Part shown: one piece after another, positions 13,530-16,856 of the stretch
Layout: each line of letters opens with the position of its first letter
Position numbering within the stretch: position 1 is the first letter of the stretch
Source: Burkholderiales bacterium
GTDB lineage: Bacteria > Pseudomonadota > Gammaproteobacteria > Burkholderiales > CAIKXV01
DNA: 16,856 bases
Assembly (NCBI GenBank): GCA_014379045.1
Contig: JACMMK010000388.1
Coordinates: forward strand, 1 to 16,856
Reading direction: 5' to 3'
The notes under the pieces: generated by a model
Database searches by the model: none
What the model was told of the DNA's origin: nothing
What the model saw: the letters and a program-made list of their open reading frames with translations, nothing else
Translations under genes and position numbers: made by a program

Positions 13530-14612
13530 ATGAACGAAGCCTCGACTGCAGCATCCGACCGCGCGCGCGGCACCTCGCCCGTCGATCGGGTGACGCTGGT
13601 GCGCCCCGATGATTGGCACCTCCACCTGCGCGACGGCGCGCACCTCGCGGCGGTAGTGCCCGACACGGCGCGCCGGTTCGCACGCGCGATCATCATGCCG
13701 AACCTCAAGCCGCCGGTGACCACGACCGAGCAGGCGCTCGCCTATCGCCGCCGGATTGTTGCAGCGATTCCGGCGGGGCTGCGTTTCGAGCCGCTGATGA
13801 CGCTGTACCTGACCGATCTCACGACACCCGACGAGATCGAGCGTGCGGTCGCCTCGGGTTCGGTGCACGCGGTCAAGTACTACCCCGCCGGTGCAACGAC
13901 GAATTCCGATTCGGGCGTCACGGCCGTGGAACGCGCGCTGCCGGCGCTGGCCGCGATGCAGCGGCTCGGATTGCCGCTGTTGTTGCACGGTGAGGTGACC
14001 GATCCTGCCGTCGATGTGTTCGATCGCGAGCACGCTTTCATCGAAAGCACCCTCGCGCCGCTGATCCGTGACCTGCCGGAACTGCGCATCGTGCTCGAGC
14101 ACATCACGACGCGCGAGGCGGTGCAGTTCGTCGCAGCGAGCGGTCCGCAGGTCGCCGCAACGATCACCGCGCATCATCTGTTGTGGAATCGGAACGCGAT
14201 CTTCACAGGCGGCATCCGCCCGCATTTCTACTGTCTGCCGGTGCTCAAGCGCGAAGCGCATCGGCAGGCGCTGGTCGAGGCCGCGGTGTCGGGCAACCCG
14301 AAGTTCTTTCTCGGCACCGACAGTGCGCCGCACGCGCGGCACACGAAAGAGACGGAGTGCGGATGCGCCGGTTGCTACACGGCGCACGGCGCGCTCGAAC
14401 TGTACGCCGAGGCCTTCGACGCGGTCGGTGCGCTCGACCGGTTGGAGGCCTTCGCGAGCTTCCACGGGCCTGACTTCTACCGCCTGCCGCGCAATCGCGA
14501 AACGGTCACGTTGTTACGCGAGTCGTGGCTCGTACCCTCGGAGCTTTCCTATGGCGACGACACGCTGGTGCCCCTGCGCGCGGGTGAAGCGGTGCGCTGG
14601 AAGCTCGCTTGA
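13530..14612 (+). CDS. pyrC: Dihydroorotase, class II
   Basis: A 360-residue cytosolic zinc enzyme catalysing reversible cyclisation of carbamoyl aspartate to dihydroorotate in pyrimidine synthesis. The binuclear zinc site is complete: H30 and H32 (HLHLRD), the carboxylated lysine K116 (VKYYPAG), H153, H191 and D264 (GTDSAPH). These sit exactly 14 residues after their E. coli counterparts H16, H18, K102, H139, H177 and D250, so the alignment has no gaps through the core. The N-terminal extension of about 14 residues is the only difference. ATG 13530 is chosen; the open frame continues upstream to 13398 but with non-conserved sequence. The gap to rsmI is 148 bp, so it may have its own promoter. 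Placement here is not obviously functional with its neighbours. Confidence 0.95.
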   Translation: MNEASTAASDRARGTSPVDRVTLVRPDDWHLHLRDGAHLAAVVPDTARRFARAIIMPNLKPPVTTTEQALAYRRRIVAAIPAGLRFEPLMTLYLTDLTTPDEIERAVASGSVHAVKYYPAGATTNSDSGVTAVERALPALAAMQRLGLPLLLHGEVTDPAVDVFDREHAFIESTLAPLIRDLPELRIVLEHITTREAVQFVAASGPQVAATITAHHLLWNRNAIFTGGIRPHFYCLPVLKREAHRQALVEAAVSGNPKFFLGTDSAPHARHTKETECGCAGCYTAHGALELYAEAFDAVGALDRLEAFASFHGPDFYRLPRNRETVTLLRESWLVPSELSYGDDTLVPLRAGEAVRWKLA

Positions 14613-14665
14613 GATGCACCGCGCGCCGCCTGCGCACACGAGGTCGCCGGGGCACGGCGCACGAA

Positions 14666-14674
14666 TGCTAGACT
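14666..14674 (+). promoter_or_regulatory. Extended -10 promoter of rnpB
   Basis: TGC directly followed by TAGACT (14669-14674) forms an extended -10 element (TGn plus a hexamer with 4 of 6 matches to TATAAT). It ends 8 nt before the predicted RNA 5' end near 14683. There is no recognisable -35 at 16-18 nt upstream, which fits an extended -10 promoter. Confidence 0.55.
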
Positions 14675-14682
14675 GCGTACGC

Positions 14683-15062
14683 GTGAAGCCAGCCAGACAG
14701 TCGCTGTGTCGTTCGTTTTCGGCATGGAGGAAAGTCCGGGCTCCACAGAGCAGGATGCCGGCTAACGGCCGGGCGCAGCAAGCGGTGGTTTGCGCCATTG
14801 CCCAAGGCGACGGAAAGTGCCACAGAGAACAGACCGCCGATGGCCGCAAGGCACAGGCAAGGGTGAAACGGTGCGGTAAGAGCGCACCGCGGTCGCGGTA
14901 ACGCGAACGGCACGGCAAACCCCATCCGGAGCAAGATCAAATAGGGGGGCATTGGCGCTGCTCGCGTCGCTCCCGGGTAGATCGCTAGAGCCGTCGGGTA
15001 ACCGCCGGCCCAGAGGAATGACTGTCCGCGACAGAACCCGGCTTATCGGCTGACTTCACGCG
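14683..15062 (+). ncRNA. rnpB: RNase P RNA, bacterial class A
   Basis: This is the catalytic RNA of RNase P, which matures tRNA 5' ends. Conserved blocks appear in the right order: the P4 5' strand GGAGGAAAGTCCGGGCTCC (from about 14725), ACAGACCGCCGATGGC, AGGGTGAAACGGTGCGGTAAG with the self-complementary GTGCGGTAAGAGCGCAC hairpin, ATCCGGAGCAAGATCAAATAG, and GAATGACTGTCC...ACAGAACCCGGCTTATCGG (P4 3' strand). The ends pair: GTGAAGCCAGCC at the 5' end with GGCTGACTTCAC at 15048-15059 (P1, with one G-U). Length is about 380 nt, normal for proteobacteria. The 3' end is approximate within a few bases. It is unlinked in strand or overlap to any protein gene, as expected for an independently transcribed RNA. 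Confidence 0.97.
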
Positions 15063-15065
15063 CCC

Positions 15066-15080
15066 CGAAGCTTCGCTTCG
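15066..15080 (+). terminator. Weak hairpin after rnpB
   Basis: CGAAGC (15066-15071) and GCTTCG (15075-15080) form a 6-bp stem with a 3-nt loop immediately downstream of the RNase P RNA. No run of T follows, so intrinsic termination is uncertain. It may serve with Rho or simply define the 3' end. Confidence 0.3.
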
Positions 15081-15230
15081 CGAGCGCCCCGCCGCGTTAC
15101 GTACCCGTCGCCCCCTGACCGCGACCCGTTTGCGCTCGATGGGCGGTCACTCACTTGGGCTCCGCGGCGCCCGAATGTGCGTTTTCGCGACACTCGGCGC
15201 GTTATGCACGGGTGTCGACACTTAATGTAA

Positions 15231-15250
15231 TACCTTCACATATGAAGGTA
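15231..15250. repeat. Perfect inverted repeat with 8-bp arms
   Basis: TACCTTCA (15231-15238) and TGAAGGTA (15243-15250) are exact reverse complements around CATA. The site is AT-rich and not followed by a T-tract, so it looks more like a protein-binding dyad than a terminator. It lies about 110 bp upstream of the candidate mraZ promoter. The binding factor is unknown. Confidence 0.6.
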
Positions 15251-15341
15251 GTTGCATAAATCCATTGAGATACCTCAGGCTTCGTCGAGGTACAGCTCGC
15301 GGTAAGTGCTTGTTCGCATACGGGAAAGGGCGTTTTCCACG

Positions 15342-15370
15342 TTGACCGGCCCAAAAATTGAGGTTAACGT
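15342..15370 (+). promoter_or_regulatory. Candidate promoter of the mraZ (dcw) operon
   Basis: TTGACC (15342-15347; 5 of 6 to consensus) is followed after 17 nt by TAACGT (15365-15370; 3 of 6). A start site near 15377 would fall in the MraZ-box-like repeats, an arrangement suited to autorepression. The -10 is weak. The leader to mraZ would be about 109 nt. Confidence 0.4.
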
Positions 15371-15378
15371 GTGGATAT

Positions 15379-15403
15379 GTGGCGAGAAGTGGAGTTTTTG
15401 GGA
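15379..15403 (+). promoter_or_regulatory. MraZ-box-like direct repeats
   Basis: GTGGC (15379), GTGGA (15389) and TGGGA (15399) recur with exact 10-bp periodicity; a further GTGGA at 15371 is off by two bases. Established MraZ sites are tandem GTGGG-like boxes separated by 5-nt spacers upstream of mraZ. The boxes here are degenerate but in the expected place and phase, about 85 bp upstream of the mraZ start. Confidence 0.55.
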
Positions 15404-15485
15404 AATCTGCCCGCATCAGACGTGGTAAGTGCCCACCCACTCTCCCATCGGTCCACAGAGCCCAGGGGCTCAGGGAGCAATCCGG

Positions 15486-15929
15486 GTGTTTCGAGGCGTC
15501 GCACAGCTGAGCATGGACGGCAAGGGCCGGCTGGCGATCCCCACGAAGTATCGCGAGGCGTTGCTCGCCCATGGCGACGGGAAGTTGGTGATCACCGCCG
15601 ATCCGAGCAAATGCCTGTTGCTCTATCCGCTCCCCGATTGGGAGCCGATCTATCGTCAGTTGATGGCGCTTCCCAGTTTCGATCCGAATGTGCGCGGCGT
15701 GCAGCGCCTGATCGGCGGGTATGCGGACGATGTCGAAATGGATGCCCAGGGTCGGATTCTGGTGAGTCCGTCGCTGCGCGAGTTCGCGTCGCTGTCGCGT
15801 GCGGTCACGCTGGTCGGGCAGGGCGCGAAATTCGAGCTCTGGGACGCGCTGCGATGGGGCGAACAGCGCGAGCGCGCATCGGTTCCGGGCGGCGGCATGC
15901 CGCCGGGACTGGAGGGTTTTTCGTTGTGA
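15486..15929 (+). CDS. mraZ: Transcriptional regulator MraZ
   Basis: A 147-residue DNA-binding protein with two AbrB-like half-domains. Each carries the conserved DxxGR signature: DGKGRLAIPTKYRE (11-24) and DAQGRILVSPSLREFA (86-101). MraZ forms a ring-shaped oligomer that binds tandem repeats upstream of its own gene and represses the division/cell-wall cluster. The GTG start gives the canonical N-terminus MFRGVAQLSMDGKGR and has AGGGAG at 15472-15477, 8 nt upstream. A longer reading from 15429 adds 19 non-conserved residues and is rejected. It is the first gene of the cluster; its stop overlaps the rsmH GTG (GTGA). Confidence 0.96.
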   Translation: MFRGVAQLSMDGKGRLAIPTKYREALLAHGDGKLVITADPSKCLLLYPLPDWEPIYRQLMALPSFDPNVRGVQRLIGGYADDVEMDAQGRILVSPSLREFASLSRAVTLVGQGAKFELWDALRWGEQRERASVPGGGMPPGLEGFSL

Positions 15930-16837
15930 ACGACGGCGCACGCCATGCGCCGGTGCTGCTGAAACCCGCGCTCGAGGCTTTGGCCGTGCGCGCAGCTGGC
16001 ATCTACGTCGACGGTACCTTCGGACGCGGCGGACACAGCCGGGCGCTGCTCGACCGTCTCGGCGCGAGCGGACGATTGATCGCCTTCGACCGGGACCCCG
16101 AGGCGATCGACAGCGCGCGCGAGATCAGCGATGCGAGATTGCACGTCGAACATGCGAGCTTCGACTCGATCGACGAGCGCCTGCGCGCGCGCGGGATCGA
16201 ACGCGTCGACGGCATCCTGCTCGATCTGGGCGTGTCGTCGCCGCAACTCGACACCGCCGAACGTGGCTTCAGTTTCCGGCATGACGGTCCGCTCGACATG
16301 CGGATGGACACGACCCAGGGCGAAAGCGCCGGCGCGTGGCTGGCGCGCGCGAATGAACGCGACATCCGCGAGGTGATCAGGGACTATGGCGAAGAACGGT
16401 ATGCTCAATCGATTGCAAGAGCGATTGTTGCGGCAAGAGCGCAGCAGCCGATCACTCGCACCCGTCAGCTTGCCGCACTCGTGGCGTCTGCGGTCCGCTC
16501 GCGCGAGCCTAACCAGGACCCGGCGACACGCACCTTTCAAGCTTTACGGATTCACGTCAATCAAGAACTTGCGCGGCTCGAAATAGCCCTGCCGAAGTGC
16601 ATCGATGCGCTGTTGCCTGCCGGGCGACTGGTCGTCATCAGTTTTCACTCGCTCGAAGACCGGATCGTCAAGCACGCGCTGCGCGACCGGTCGGTGTGGC
16701 AGACGTTGTCGAAGAAGCCGATCACGGCGAGCGACGCTGAGGTCGAGGAAAACCCGCGGGCACGAAGCGCGAAGTTGCGGGCGGCGCGGCGCGTCGTGAT
16801 GGCGGAGATGGGCGGGGAGGAGGAGCTCGACGCATGA
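15926..16837 (+). CDS. rsmH: 16S rRNA (cytosine-1402-N4)-methyltransferase RsmH
   Basis: A 303-residue SAM-dependent enzyme (formerly MraW) that N4-methylates C1402 of 16S rRNA, the same nucleotide targeted by RsmI encoded nearby. Motifs: N-terminal RHAPVLLKPALEAL, SAM site GTFGRGGHS (30-38) with the acidic D55 in AFDRDPEA, then ILLDLGVSSPQLD, GPLDMRMD, RTFQALRIHVNQEL and VVISFHSLEDRIVK near the C-terminus. It is full length. The start is GTG 15926, supported by GGAGGG at 15911-15916, and overlaps the mraZ stop. The end overlaps the ftsL start (ATGA), so mraZ-rsmH-ftsL are translationally linked. Confidence 0.97.
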   Translation: MNDGARHAPVLLKPALEALAVRAAGIYVDGTFGRGGHSRALLDRLGASGRLIAFDRDPEAIDSAREISDARLHVEHASFDSIDERLRARGIERVDGILLDLGVSSPQLDTAERGFSFRHDGPLDMRMDTTQGESAGAWLARANERDIREVIRDYGEERYAQSIARAIVAARAQQPITRTRQLAALVASAVRSREPNQDPATRTFQALRIHVNQELARLEIALPKCIDALLPAGRLVVISFHSLEDRIVKHALRDRSVWQTLSKKPITASDAEVEENPRARSAKLRAARRVVMAEMGGEEELDA

Positions 16838-16856
16838 CGCCGCAAGCCCTCAAGCA
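16834..16856 (+). CDS. ftsL: FtsL start, truncated by window edge
   Basis: Only the first seven codons and part of the eighth are present (M-T-P-Q-A-L-K). The ATG overlaps the rsmH stop as ATGA and is preceded by the GGGGAGGAGG run at 16814-16823. The identity as cell-division protein FtsL is inferred from the invariant gene order mraZ-rsmH-ftsL; the visible residues alone do not prove it. Confidence 0.7.

Larger units (their letters stand above)
15063..15485. other. 423 bp non-coding region upstream of mraZ
   Basis: No protein gene is credible here on either strand. The left part (to about 15210) is GC-rich, while 15212-15410 is noticeably richer in A and T than the surrounding window. It holds the palindrome GTGTCGACAC (15212-15221), an 8-bp-arm inverted repeat (15231-15250), a second inverted repeat TACCTC/GAGGTA (15271-15276 and 15287-15292), a candidate promoter (15342-15370) and MraZ-box-like repeats (15379-15403). 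The composition drop and repeated dyads indicate a regulatory region for the division/cell-wall cluster. Confidence 0.7.

Noticed and set aside
15222..15941. Minus-strand open frame opposite mraZ
   Set aside because: It is a shadow of mraZ, whose motifs are complete, and the predicted protein is His/Arg/Gln-rich without a known domain.
1..16856. Mobile elements, CRISPR array, tRNA genes or horizontally inserted island
   Set aside because: No transposase, integrase, regularly spaced repeats or tRNA cloverleaf was seen, and base composition stays similar apart from the short region upstream of mraZ.

Overview
This is a GC-rich chromosomal window of about 16.9 kb with dense, mostly coupled genes and frequent GTG starts. 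The gene order (dolP-diaA-yraN-lpoA divergent from rsmI, then pyrC, a class A RNase P RNA and the mraZ-rsmH-ftsL start of the division/cell-wall cluster) indicates a proteobacterium, most likely a betaproteobacterium. I see no insertion sequences, phage genes, tRNAs or CRISPR arrays.

Region 1 (14-9356) is an accessory lipid/light module. On the minus strand lie a B12-binding MerR regulator of the LitR/CarH photoreceptor type and, 29 bp behind it, a soluble di-iron ferritin-like protein with acyl-ACP-desaturase-like ligand motifs. Divergently, after a 532 bp intergenic region with a perfect 9-bp inverted repeat (1903-1935), runs a plus-strand series: FAD-dependent oxidoreductase, DUF1365 protein, cyclopropane-synthase-like methyltransferase, chalcone-isomerase-like exported protein, MFS (GPH-like) transporter, DUF3833 lipoprotein and a short-chain dehydrogenase. 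Several junctions overlap (ATGA, GTGA, TGATG), so most of it is probably one operon. The gene content resembles the singlet-oxygen/sigmaE set of Rhodobacter sphaeroides, part of which makes furan fatty acids (UfaM methylase, UfaD desaturase, UfaO). My working reading is a light- or photooxidation-controlled membrane fatty-acid modification system in which a B12 photoreceptor takes the place of sigmaE/ChrR. That is an inference from family and context.

Region 2 (9424-13381) is the conserved envelope block. dolP (BON lipoprotein), diaA (SIS protein), yraN and lpoA are on the minus strand, and rsmI diverges from lpoA. The two start codons share one ATGCAT palindrome, so the lpoA promoter must lie inside rsmI; a perfect TATAAT is found there, built on a TTA codon.

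Region 3 (13530-16856) holds pyrC, the RNase P RNA with an extended -10 promoter, a 423 bp relatively AT-rich regulatory stretch with hairpins and MraZ-box-like repeats, then mraZ, rsmH and the first codons of ftsL, which is cut by the window edge.
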